From the NCBI GenBank assembly GCA_964036275.1, contig OZ038433.1, forward strand, positions 35,187,336 through 35,251,335: a stretch of DNA of 64,000 bases, written 5' to 3'. Position numbers and translations under genes: made by a program. The first letter of the stretch is position 1, and the number at the start of each line of letters is the position of its first letter. Positions 35,804 through 48,200 of this stretch are shown here, in pieces. The notes under the pieces were generated by a model. The model worked only from the letters and a program-made list of their open reading frames with translations, ran no database searches and was not told where the DNA came from. This stretch comes from Litoditis marina. Taxonomy: Eukaryota > Nematoda > Chromadorea > Rhabditida > Rhabditidae.

Positions 35804-38800
35804 CAGCACATAAAGTACAATAAATTTAAAAGGTTTGCCGATTGTAAGACAGACATGAGAACATAGGCAAGCGTAGTTCGAGTATACATCACTTCCAGCT
35901 TCCTGCAACGAGAATGATTGTTTATACTTCCCTTATTCTGAGCTCAATATTTTAGGCAATCTTCGGTTGAGCATCATCTTATCTGACGCAGTTGGGCTGT
36001 TGTTGATTCTGCGCAGCGTTACCAAACTACAACCACACTTACCGTACCATTTCCCCGGCACGTATTGAAAGTTTAGTTTGGCGCTGTTTTTTGTCGCTTT
36101 TCTCGATTTAACAAATGTTTTCACACATTTACCTTAGGTTAAACTCCAACTACTCAATGAGCTGAAAAAGTGTTTTGTAAATATACTGCTACCAACGTAC
36201 CGCCATTCATGCTGTCTGAAACTTTTCCCGAGCTTCCTAGTGTATACTTGAATAACAGGAACCCAAACAACCATGAGAACACTAACGACCATGATGAGTA
36301 GGTTGCCCAGCACGTAGTATCCTGAGAAAACAATGTTTAGTGTTTTGACACTTTAACTTTTTTGACTAAAAATGAAAAAGAGGTGAATAAATTATAAAAT
36401 ATCGCGTATGGGAGTCTAACGAGAGTGGATGTTTGGAAGCTGGGATGGTTAGGGGTTAGCCATCACAAACGAACAAGATGGTTCGATAGAAGCCAAATTA
36501 TTCTTGTGAAAGTGCGTCACAATGTAGAATAAGGATAAAAAAAAGTGGCATAAGAACTAACTAGACGAATTACCGTTTTTCGTGTAAAATCCTACATTTT
36601 TTGTAGACTCGTCGCTTGTAGCATGTACCTACCAAGAAGTGGTAGTTTACGAGAGGTTGGCAAGTTGTCGGCCACCATTCCGAAAATGAACGTTAGCGAC
36701 AGAATATTAGTCAACCCGATCATGAGCTGGAAGCAAATTGGGCTGAATCATGACATTTTCCCGAATATAACCACAGGAACTACGAACTTGCTTGTGTACT
36801 GTTGTTTACCTCTTTATCGAACTACAGAGTTACTATCAACAAATAGCGCAAATACCATGGAGGATAGGCGGATAGGGTATCCTTGAAGTGGGAGTGAAGT
36901 TCTTCAGTTAGCGTTGATAGTTTCAAACCCTACATAAATGGGGTTCGCTCTCTCCAAAGCGAGGCCACACTGTGTATGTTGCCCTTTGCATGTGAATGAT
37001 ATCCGCTGTGTTTGTAGTTTGATCCCGAGGTTTGTATCGACATCAAACTACACCGAACATCTGGTATAATCGAGTGGTATAATAATACATTTCCCTATCC
37101 GTCCTTTATTCGGCCAAGAATACCTTGAAAAGTTCAGAGTTTGTCCTGTTTTTTTAGAGTTCCAACGACGTTTTGAAACAATATGTGAGGCTGCATAGTG
37201 TCAGCTGCTTACTTTTCCGACACTGTCGCCATCTTTGAGAAAAATGCCAATAACCGAAATGACATTCAGAAAGAAGGAAGGTAGGACGATCATGGTAACG
37301 TAGTAGGTAGAATACCGCTCAAGTGTTATTTCAAACTTCAGCTGAAACGACAAATGCAACTTGAACTCATTGGAAAAAATATTGTTCAACTATCGAGTAT
37401 AAACTATGAGTACAAATCAGACCAACAAGATTGGTGTTTACTCTGAAAAAATAAACTCTGGAAAAGTTATAAAAGAAATTCAATAATTCAAGAGAACAAG
37501 CATGTACAATCTCGAAATTTACATGGTTTTTAAATAAAACCGAACGTGAAAAGACAAAAATGCAAATTGACAAAAGAGTTTCAATGTTTTTTTTTGTGTT
37601 AGATGCGATTCTGAAGACACGCACCATTTGTATGTCAGAGCTGAACATAGTGGAAATGGGTGTAATTCCTATCATAGCCCACTCTCCATTTCCCTGAAAG
37701 ATAGCTTCTTTTTTTTTTACCTAATCAGGAAACACCATGAATCTAAGAAAATATGGCTGTCTAGCATGGTAGTAGTCTCCAGACATCTCACGAAGGTAAG
37801 GTAGTGTTTGCTTTACGATTTACCTCGCAGATGGACGTAATTACTGAGAAAAAAGAAAACTCAGAAACTCATCTCGCCGGTTTTCAGATTACTGCGGTGC
37901 CGGATTCAAAAAACGCCAGATGTCATTTCAAAGGCAAAGCATCGTTTGGCCTCAATTTATTAAAAATCAAAGCGAAATGTTTGTGCTAATAAAAAAACTG
38001 AGAGAGAGGGAGAGACTATACCGCCTCAGTCAGGTCAAGTACACCGGGTTTCATCGCTTGTTCCAACAAGTATTCCTTGAAGTCATTCAACAAGGGTATG
38101 AAATTGATACCACATGTCTGCTTGTCGAATGGAAAATCAGTTACCTGTAATCAAAGGTATGTGCATAATTCAACAAATGACCAGGACAAGTTCTCAATTT
38201 GGAATTTGGATTACAGTAATGCATACACAAACGAATTATAGGGAACTAAATAGATTTGGTTTTTCATTATCATAGTTCCATACTTATTTGTATGTCTTAG
38301 TTCCATACGTTTAGGGAATGTAGAACTACGCTGTGAAATCAACTTGTCTTACGCATAGTGTTTGTGTTGTGAAACACTTTGTTTCCAATCATATAATCTC
38401 GATGAAGAACAGTGTCAGGAGTTCGGTCTGAACAGGAAATATTTGAAACTATGGTATAGTTCTCGCCATTCCCACTGAGACTTTGGCAGCGTGCCAATGA
38501 AACTTGGAATGAATAGATTTCATAGAAATAATCGGTTTTATAAAAATCTGTTTTACCCACGTACTACTACATGGGTTAACTACCGCTCATAAAAAAATTG
38601 AGTGTTTTGGAGAACAGTAACATGGTTAAAAGCCACCTAGAAATTTGGTTGGCATGTTGCCAAGGTCTCACTGGGAATGATTGAAACTATAACGTATTCG
38701 CTCCAAGTTGGATTATATTTCGTCGCTAATGAGAGTCGACCAATTAACTTCGCGTATACTCCTTGCCCTAAAATTCGTTCTTACGTCCAAGTTACAAATA

Positions 38801-40618
38801 ACTCCGATCACCGCCGACACATAAAATACAATGTAACCATCAGATCGTAGACGACATCCTTGAGAGTAGTCAGGTTGAATTTCTGCATAGGAGGTCCTGC
38901 AACAGGCAGTACTTTACGTTAAAAAAAACGCCCAACAATGGGAGTAGGTGTATCTACATGAAAAAACTCACCTGTTATCTCACATAGATAAACATAGTAT
39001 CGTTAACCAAGCTGTGAACGCGGAACGTACATGGTACGCAAACTTAATGATGTGCATAAATAAACTACATGTTATGTCAAATGTATAGCCGATTGTTCAT
39101 AGTATAATGTTCGAGCTGTTAATTTCTTTGCCTCGTTCGGGATTTCAGCACCCAACCTATAATGGATCAGACCGGTGTATCGCTGTTTACGCGACTTTTG
39201 CAGTTGACAGAAAGTCTATATTCCTCTAGCTCACTCACAAATCGACAAGTGGCGTTTCAGCAATCCAAATATCATCACGATGGACGTATATATGATCGAT
39301 TCCACCGTACTCTTCCGGATTCCATTGAAGTCTCTCATCCACCCACTCCTTCAAGAAAATTCAAATATCTTAGTACGTAACGTATGTTAGAACATCCCGG
39401 CATCCTCATCACATCCTTCGTCTTTCCAATGGCGCACTTTTTCGCGACAATCATATAGTCGTCGCCACCGAGAAGGCGGGAGAGTACTGTACATCTCAAT
39501 TTCCGCCGTATACGGACACATCTCTGCGATTCCGAAACTTCTTGGTTGTGTGCTCTCGTAGCGCACTGGTTAGCGGCCAGCTGCGCAACTTTTGCTCATA
39601 GGTTCGATTCCAGTGAGAGACCCAATTCATAAATTTGGCACCCCTATATGCAAGGGGGGTGTGAGAGCATGCTTAGGAGAGACGCAGGTTGAGACGTCTG
39701 CTTTTCGATGATCGAAAACCAAGTATAGTCAGAAATAGTAAGGGGATATTTCAAAGTTGCAGTAAATGGTCCGTAAACACATAAGATATCATAGAGCTGC
39801 GGGCTCACTATTAATAGAGATATCAACACTTTTAGAGGAATGTGTTGTTCGGGTTTCAAACTACGTAACTCACTTTTCTATACTCGAACGTCATCGTAAC
39901 TGTTTCGGAAGGTTCAGACTGAAAGGAAAATATGTGAGTAACCCCCTCCACACGACATTTAGCCTTCAAGAAGGATGTAAGGTCGAATTATTTCCGAATC
40001 GACTGTCGCCGAACCAAACTCGAATCAATTTTTCTCCAACTAAGAGATGGGGCAGAAGAGCGCGCCAGTTCAGTCGGTATTCCTCCAACCGCACGGAGTC
40101 CAACCGAAGTTGTGTAGTCGACTAATTCTAACATTTTAATTGATGGCTACAATTGGTTTCGTCGAAACTTAGTTAGTTCAAATTTGATTGCTGTTGGGAT
40201 AAAACCACACAGTTCGGAAAAAATCAAAACTATTTCCGTTCGCGAAGGGCGAAGAGTCGACTTGAGAAACCATTCACCAGTGATTTTGTTTTGTGTGGGT
40301 GTTGTAGTTTGATCCTGATCTCATTCAATGCTAAAAACAACATTCGTGATGTGTTTGAAGAGGAGAACACAGTGTAATTTGAGTCACACCCTACTACTCC
40401 TAATAGAACACTCAGTACTTGTGATCTAATAGCGGCTGACCCATCGATTTTCCGAAAATTCGTAAGATTTTGATTCGATACGTTTTGTGATGTTAGATAT
40501 TTTGTAAGAGAGTAACAATTTTGTGAGAAAGTGAGATTGTAAGTAATAAGAGGAACAGGCCCGTAGTCAAACTCACAACTACAACCAGTTTGACGAAGAC
40601 AAACACCACACGAACCAT
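35803..40618 (-). CDS. Cys-loop ligand-gated ion channel subunit
   Basis: Pentameric ligand-gated channel subunit. Exons: 40618-40577 (hydrophobic start MVRVVFVFVKLVVV, tentative), 39918-39874, 39348-39239, 38896-38785, 38144-38022, 37693-37625, 37341-37213, 36726-36633, 36321-36201 and 35902-35803, all phase-compatible. The total is 314 residues, so an N-terminal exon is probably missing. The Cys-loop is CNLDVTDFPFDKQTC with 13 residues between the cysteines. WVDERLQWNPEEYGG and NGEW are typical extracellular marks. M1 follows TLERYSTYYV, M2 is GLTNILSLTFIFGMV, and M4 is in the last exon. No adjacent Cys pair in loop C, so not a nicotinic alpha type. No anion-type PAR motif before M2; the position usually Glu in cation channels is Gly (DSVGKLMIGLT). 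Probably an orphan lgc-type gene. Confidence 0.9.
36930..37065. repeat. Repeat of the TGTAGTTTGATC family in a channel intron
   Basis: Reverse copy of the unit seen at 23048-23185: GGGTTCGCTCTCTCC, TATGTTGCCCTTTGCATG and TGTTTGTAGTTTGATCCC. It lies between the M1 and M2 exons. Confidence 0.6.
39457..39647 (+). mobile_element. tRNA-related SINE-like repeat, copy 2
   Basis: Matches 9357-9550 from GTCGTCGCCA to TTTGGCACCCC. The A-box is TAGCGCACTGGTTAGCGG (39559-39576) and the B-box is GGTTCGATTCC (39601-39611). It lies in an intron of the channel gene, antisense to it. Confidence 0.7.
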
Positions 40619-42220
40619 AAACTTCACACCGGTCTCGTCTGAAAGAAGTTGTTTCTCGTAGCGGCACACAATGAACTCGAATATTCCACCTACCCCCACT
40701 CTAAAGCTTTACCCTGGAAACGATAGAGACCATTCTCATCAGAATACCTTTGTGCAAGTTGTAAGTTCAGTTTTTGAAACGAAAAACGGTTGTAAGTTTA
40801 TCTACAGTACAAGTAACAGAAGACGTTCAATCTGGATTTATCGGAAAACTTGGGAAGATTCAACACCGTGATTCAAAGAACTGACTAGTGGTCGGAACAG
40901 GAGATAGACGAGAATTGTAAGTTGAGAATAAGTCCCTATAAAGTCGGTCTTGGCGCGCGTGGAACGACTCAGAGCCTGAAAGAAGTGCCAAAGGTTTGAA
41001 ACAACCGTTACCAACCTATATTAGAAAATCCCGATTAATCGTAAAAATTTACGCTTCAGATATTTCAATATAGATCCAGCTATTCAGTCGGCCAGCCTAC
41101 CCTGTTTTAGACATCTCTTTTTCAACTTGTGGTCAGGATTCCTCAGAGTTTCCAGAGATACGACAGTTTGGAGGTAGAACCACCACGACGCAAGATTGTG
41201 ATGCGACAAATAAATTTTGCATTCGAATCGAGATTTCTCCGACAAAAATTAGTGTCATCTCGGGCAACTGTACGCACCACAAACGGACAGACTGGCGTGT
41301 GTATCGCTTTTTTTCAGTACGACCTAAACTTACGAAAAACCCATAGTAGGCTAAAACTCACTATTGCCAGCATTGCTTTCACCGAATAGGAAAATTAGCG
41401 CCCAGTACAGAACGTTCATTGGTGAAGAATGGAGTCTACTCAAATTTCCAGCGAGTGCGTCTGGCAAACCTATAATCTACGGGCAAACAAAAAGGCAATT
41501 GATTTAATTAAAGTGTTTGCTGGTACTTTTCGCGAGTGTCGGTTTTCGAGTGTCGTAGTGTCTACTACATGATGTACTACATGATGTAACTCCAATACAC
41601 TTGCCTGGTATTTAAGGGGTTAAAAAGTTAAACACAACACAAAGTTTGAATCATTGAAGTACTATGAAAACCTCTGCTGGAGCTATACAGCATTTGTGTT
41701 CTAGAACACTTACTACGAAGTTCGGTCCGAAGAGTTTTGAAAATATTTCGCTCATCCGCGGGTATATCCGTCATATGTTTAGCATGCAGTATTCAATTAT
41801 TTGTTGTTGACGCACACTCCAGACAGTAATCGTTCACCGGACTCGTACAAATAAAATGTACGAGTAGCACATTACTAAAACAATTCACTGTATTTATAGC
41901 TAGCCATTTCTAGTGAAAATAATGGAATACTTTCAAACGACAATCGCCAAATCACGGCAAAGGTTCCGGTAGATTGCGCGCGAACGGGTGGGTTTCAAAG
42001 ATATGACAGACACTTTTTGTTGATCAATACTTTTTGTGTAATGTTTTTCATTACAAAGTATAGTCTGGAGGTTGCTATTATTTTAATATAAATGTATTTA
42101 TTTTATTCTACTAGATATGACAATCGTTCACGTTCGTCATTAAATGTTACTTTTTCACTATAAAATATGATTGTGAGTGAATAATGTTTATGCAAGCTCT
42201 TGTTCTGTACCAGTTAGCTT
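40619..42220. other. Divergent intergenic region between the channel gene and rif-1
   Basis: The two genes point away from each other, so both promoters should lie here. A 15-base unit CTACTACATGATGTA is duplicated at about 41567-41596. No other gene recognised. Confidence 0.5.
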
Positions 42221-42227
42221 TTTCAGT
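42221..42227 (+). promoter_or_regulatory. Trans-splice-type acceptor before rif-1
   Basis: TTTTTCAG ends one base before the rif-1 start codon (CAG T ATG) after a pyrimidine tract. No upstream coding exon was found, so a spliced leader is likely added here. Confidence 0.6.
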
Positions 42228-45200
42228 ATGGACATAGGTGCACGGGCACAATCAGATGGATCTCTTCCCACCGGAAAACCTTCCGTGAAAAGTAAATTGG
42301 AATCTTTTCTTGAAAGGCTCCCGGAAACTACCTCTAGTGATGATATCGAGAAGTGCGTTATTTTCAAGTTTCGATTTAACTTTCCATCAGACTTTTATGA
42401 GAACTAGAACAGGAGTTTCTGATGGATATAACAGTCTTTGAGGGATAACCGACCAATTTGATTTAGCTTTAGCTTAGTCAAGTTGTTCATAATCTTAAAA
42501 GCGGATAACTTCTATACTTTATCTCTAGCGCTCAATCAGCTACTGTAAGGAGAGCGCTCGAAGACCCGAACTGGCTGTCTGTTGTGGAAAGTTGCCTGTG
42601 TCAAGGAAGATCTACGGAAGAACTTGGGTTAACCTTGCGTGTGTTGCAGCGCGTGGCTGCACATCTAGAATGTAATTGTGAGTTTTTCGCTGTCTTGTAT
42701 CTTATCTTTCCGATTGCAGAGACTTGCTCTGTTAGTTTATATCTCACTGTTACTCAGGTAAACTGGTATACTTTAATAGGGGAATGAGAACGAACCTAGA
42801 TGTTTAGCCCGTTTCAAGGCTTGGTAAAATAACAAAACTTGGGCAAGCGAAAGTTTATCTATTTGTAGAAGAAATAGAGAGTATGCAAACTACAGGTCGA
42901 TAGAAGAAGCTTTACTTTGCTGCAAGCATCTTATCTTTCATTTCAACGTTCCTTTATTTTCCAGCTGCCATGAAGTTTTCTGATGATATTAAACAGAGTT
43001 TTTTGGACTTGTTCTCACACTCGCTATCTGGTTTTATATCAAAGATGGCGAAACACAGAGAGTTACTAACAACGCATGGCGTGTATCTACTTCAGGCTAC
43101 AATCACCATTCTTCTTAAGCAGGTGTGTCATGATTTTAAACAGTTTGCTTACGGGCGTTATGTTCATTATCCTTCATTTATTTAAAATAATTTACAAAAC
43201 AAGAATGTGGCGTTGTGGGTTACTTTCCGGTTCCGGTTGAAGTTTTAAGACGTACTCACATGGTAGTAGAACAACATTAAATCATAAAACAAACATAACA
43301 TAGGGCGACTTTGTTGGATGTTTCATTAATTCACGCGTTTTTCTTCAAAATCAGGATTTCAAACTATACTAATGTCAACAATTGTCGAAGAATACGGTTT
43401 AACTTAAGATCTCATTTAGCTACCAGTTTTTCAGTTTAGCCACCCAGATAAAACAATCTGATTTTTAATGAATTTCTCTGGACAACAAAGTCGACTTATC
43501 ACTTATGTATGTCACGAAACTTTTTTTGTTTTCTATTGAACAGTGTTTCACACTCAACACTCTGTATAATCGAATGAGTTGGAAATTCCAGTATCCGCCC
43601 ACGGTGAAATTGCTCAACAATGTTCTGGCGATCGTCAAGTCGTGGCTGGCGGAGAATGATGGCGAAACCAGTCAATGCGCATACGATGCTCTGGTGTTTC
43701 TCATTACGAAGTTGGACTCGTATTTGAGTGAGATGAGTGAGTGTTACATCCTGTCGTCACTATTGTAGTCTCGAGTTTTTGTAAAGTTTAACAACTTTGA
43801 AACATAGTGCGTAGACTTAGGCTTCGGCCATACTTTTTACGTCGGCGTTTTACGCCCGTGTTTTTCATGAACAAAACATGGCTATCGATTCACGCCGGCG
43901 TAATACGCCAACTAAATCAATACGCACCACATGCATTGTTTTACGCCGACGTAAAACGCTCGCGTAAAAAGTATGGCCCGGGCCTTAGATGCTTAAATCC
44001 CAGTTTATCATGGCAGAAGTTTATAAATATCCATACGTAGTTCGAAATAACTGGTCTATTTCACGTACTGGTTTGGTTCTTACTAGAAAACTTCTGTATT
44101 TCGAATTTGAGAGGTGATACTTCAGTTTTTTGTTCGTCTGATAAGCAATTAAAATAAGGAGTTGAAGTGCTTGAAATGCTTGAGAAGAACCCACATTTCT
44201 TTCACATTTTCAACCGTTCCCGCTTTATTTTGTAATTTTGTTTACAGAATCTCCGCGTCGTCTTCGTGTTATCCGCACTTTGTCACGATCTTTTCTCTTC
44301 CCTTCGAAGACAAATCAGTTGAAAGTGGGCGATTTGTACCTGAAAACCTGGACAGTTTTGCTGAAATGGTCGCTGAATTCTGACGAGGAGCTGGATGCAG
44401 CTAAGGAAGTAGGATACTTATACCTATATATATCTTTCAAAAAGAATAGTCAAGTCAAACCGGATGTTGTAACTGGCTTCGTATCTGAATAAGTAGTTTT
44501 CGATCAAAGACCCTTCTTTTGGTCGATTCGTCATTTGCGCATAAACCTTTCTTTCTTAGTTTCAGAAAATTGGCCCGGAACTATAGATAGATATACATCT
44601 GCATCTAAACCAGGGGTGACCAAAAAGTTGACCGACCCGAACCCCGGTACGACCCCTCCCCCTTGAAAAATAAAAATTCACCGAAAAATATTGAATTATT
44701 CTTTAAAATTGCGTGAATTTCACGAAAATCGGCAAAAATCACCATTATTTCAAAACAATTCTGCCCTCTCGGGGCCTTTACGACCCCTCCCCTTTAAAAT
44801 GTTGCACGCGTGCAACTTGTGGTCACCCCTGATCTAAACCCTGCGCATTTCTCAAGTCAACAACAACATTTAGTTATGAAAGGTGGATAAGGCAGGGTTC
44901 ATACTTTTTGCCGCCAACTCTGGCAGCAGCAGCAACGTGCAAAGTGTGATTATCGATCGTGCTGCCGACTGCAAGAATTGCAGCAACAATCTGCTGCCAA
45001 GTCTGCGTTCATACTTTTTGCTGCCAACTCACGCGACATTTGTTGCAGTCGGCAGCAATTTGCTGCCGACTCGAGCAGCAATTGCAGTTTGGTCGCTAGC
45101 AAACTGCATGACGTGTAGCCAACTCCTTATAATCCATGAAAGATTGTTTTTACTTGTTTTCGAACATTTTTTTTAGTTTTTCAGTGAGAAATCTTATTGG

Positions 45201-48200
45201 CAGTATAAATGCTTCCACTCAGAATTAATCGACACATGTAATTTCATACAAATTCGTAGCGACGCGGAAAAAAGGGTGGGATGTCGAAATTCAGGATACA
45301 AAGTCGGATGAAAGAACTGTCCCCTTTTAACTTTTATTTGTTTCACGCGTGCGCGCACGCGACGCGACAAATTATAAAAATGAACGGATTGCGATGAAAA
45401 TTAGAGGATAGGGGGTTTTCACCGAGGCAACTACCAATATGGGAGTAAAAATCATTTCGCGCACGAAAGTGTGCACGCGGCGCGACGAAACTGTCAAAAT
45501 AGGGTAATCGAGCATGGTCATCACGAGTATGATTGCGGCATATAACTTACCCCCCCCCCCAATTTGGTCATATTGGTGATCAGCAGTGTCACCCATTTGA
45601 AAAAAAAAGATACTTCAGCCCCCCCACCATCTCCGATTTTCGATCGTGAGGTGTAATCAGCACGGTCACTAGCCAACCTCTGTAAGTGAGAAGCAATAGT
45701 GGGATACTTGAAAACATTTTAAATTAGCCTCCTATCAACTTCAAATTCATCACCTTTGTTACCACAAGAACATACGCAAACTCTAATTGTAAAAGTTTTG
45801 TCGCGTCGCGTGTGACATAAAGAGAAATTATTTCAGTTCTTGATTTGCCTTGAGGGGGCGGGGGGGGGGGATAGGTCATTTTATGAATATAAAAGGTCCT
45901 ACCAAAATAATTTTTCTATAAGTCATTAGCCCAAGGTGAATTCTTCATTTAACCCGGTATTTCGTTAACCCTAGCAGTTAACTATTAACCGGGTTACCTG
46001 GGAAACCAGGGGTATATCAGGGAGATTTCACTGGGAAAATTCCCCGGGGTAAACCAGTGGTAAGTTGCGGAGATACCAGAGATATCTAAGGGGGAAGTTA
46101 CCGGGGGGTATACTACGGGGGAGTCGGAGGGATTCCACGGGGATACCCGAGGTAATATTTCCAATACTAATGGCGCGCAGGGTATCTGTTATGTATACGG
46201 CTTCTGCCTCCCTTCAACCATCAGCGTCAAATGTTGAAATGTGCTATACATGTACATTTCTCTAGTCTGATACAGATATTTATTCTGTCAGTGGTGTTTC
46301 AGCTGCTGATGGTCAGTTTACTGTTTTGCCTCGGGAGCAAGCAAGTGTGTCTACGCATCGAAAACTCCAAAGCTGAATCATCAACTGAGTCGAAAACATC
46401 GTTGTTTGTGAACGAGAAGCTCTTTGAACGGTGAGTGTCAAATGATTACTTATACTGTATCTTTCTTTCTCTCTTTTTCATTCGGCACATCATCATTGAT
46501 ACTACTTTTTGGAAAGTGGCCAGAGACTTGAGCTATAGAAGTTTCAAACAATTCAAAGTTTCAATTCTCAATTCTTCTTTCCAAACATTCGAACTCTGTT
46601 TAATTGATCGCTTCTTAGGTGCAAATTGGAAGACTTTGTGGATCATCACTTCTCTGGTTATGAAATTGTATCATTCATCAAGACTATTTTGAGTGAGTTG
46701 GTTTTATTTTTATTTCATCTGTAACATCTTATCATCTTCAGCGTGAAGTCAACAAAACGTATAAAGCAAGTTTTGATTGTAACCCAAAAATAACTAGAGA
46801 AAGTTTTGACACAAATGTTCTCTTAAAATAATGTGGAAACCTGGAAACTGTTTAAGTCTTGGTTCAGTTACCCTTTTCACCTATGATTTCCAGCAAAATA
46901 CAGCGCTTTGTGCATCGATTTTTTTTCATATTTCAAGAGTTCATACTTGTTTGTTTGCAACCCATGTATGCAGTGTTTCGTATACGACATCTGGTATGTT
47001 TTTCTAGATCTTTCTGGTGTTGAGACTGTTATCGATCAAAACTGGCCGTTCCTGTCTAGTGTCATCGATAGAGCGTCTGCACTTGGGGCGGGAGGTTAGT
47101 TTCATGGGGTTGAACAGTACATGCGTATTATACTAAAAGTAATTTGAATAGTCACATAACGATAGCATTCGAATGAGGCATTGTGCACTTTTTCATTGCA
47201 CGTTTCTGAGTTCTGCTGTGATTAACATGTTTTACTTGAATAGCTACTTTTCTGCCATTATGGAGAAACATGATTTAATTTTGCGTTTTCAATTTTCTTT
47301 GAAAAGTCAGACCGTCAGGCCTTAAATTTTCGGCATGCGGTTTCATTAGCTCAGCTAGTGGAGTTCAGCCAGATTTCAGTTATTCAGATATTTTCTTCTA
47401 GTTCTAGTTCATTCAAGACACGAGTTATCAGTGCCTGTAATACTATATTACACCATCGTTAACGAATTACCGCGTTAAACCTCGTTTCAGAGACTCTTTT
47501 TCACGATGCAAATGGTGTGCGCTTGATAGTTCAGTCGTTCCACAAACTTCTTGAACTAGGCGTTCAAGAAAAAGACGATGTGAAATCTCATCTGTTGCAT
47601 CAGTTTGCTAACTGGCTGCGAAGTACACCTTTTAACATTGTGACTGTGCAGGTGAGTTGACGATTTTACATTGTTAAAGTCATTTTTATACAACGACACC
47701 AATAACGAGGCTCGAGGCATAAAATTGGTATCATTTTGTGAACAGTAGTGTCTACTTTTGTCCGGCTACTTTTGTTTACTTTCAAGCGTTGAAGTGGGAA
47801 ACCAGGTTTAATCGGTCCATCGGTCGTGCTAACTTCCAACCAAATACCAAAAGTCTTTCCATTTATTACGTAATTCTTCGTTTCTAGGAAGAGGTCCTGT
47901 CAATTTTCAATTCCTTCAACACTCTCTTACCCTATGAAACAACAACACAGTGGTCTGCACTGATAATCATGCAATCAATCGTCGAGAATTCGCAAGGCAA
48001 ACTGGAAAAGTTGGTTATTCATTGTGAAGTTTTTACTAGTTTCTTTGTAATGAAATTATGCAATTCAAGTAATTATTTGACCTTTATCTGTTTCTTGGAG
48101 CAGTGGCCGGATGTAATTGATCTTTCTCAGATTTCAATTACGATGTTTTGACTGGGTGAAAAAGATAATCAGCGATTCTTCTCAACTCGCGAAGCATATT

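Noticed and set aside
35933..36124. Open frame with RINNSPTASDKMMLNRR as a possible channel exon
   Set aside because: It ends in a stop and no donor joins it to the M4 exon in phase; direct M3-M4 splicing is in phase.
39559..39626. tRNA gene with perfect B-box
   Set aside because: Shared tail and 5' part with 9357-9550 show it is part of a dispersed repeat, and the cloverleaf is poor.
45547..45870. C and G runs as quadruplex regulatory elements
   Set aside because: They lie in a repeat-rich intron and similar homopolymer runs occur at 6063 and 50444; no link to a gene function.
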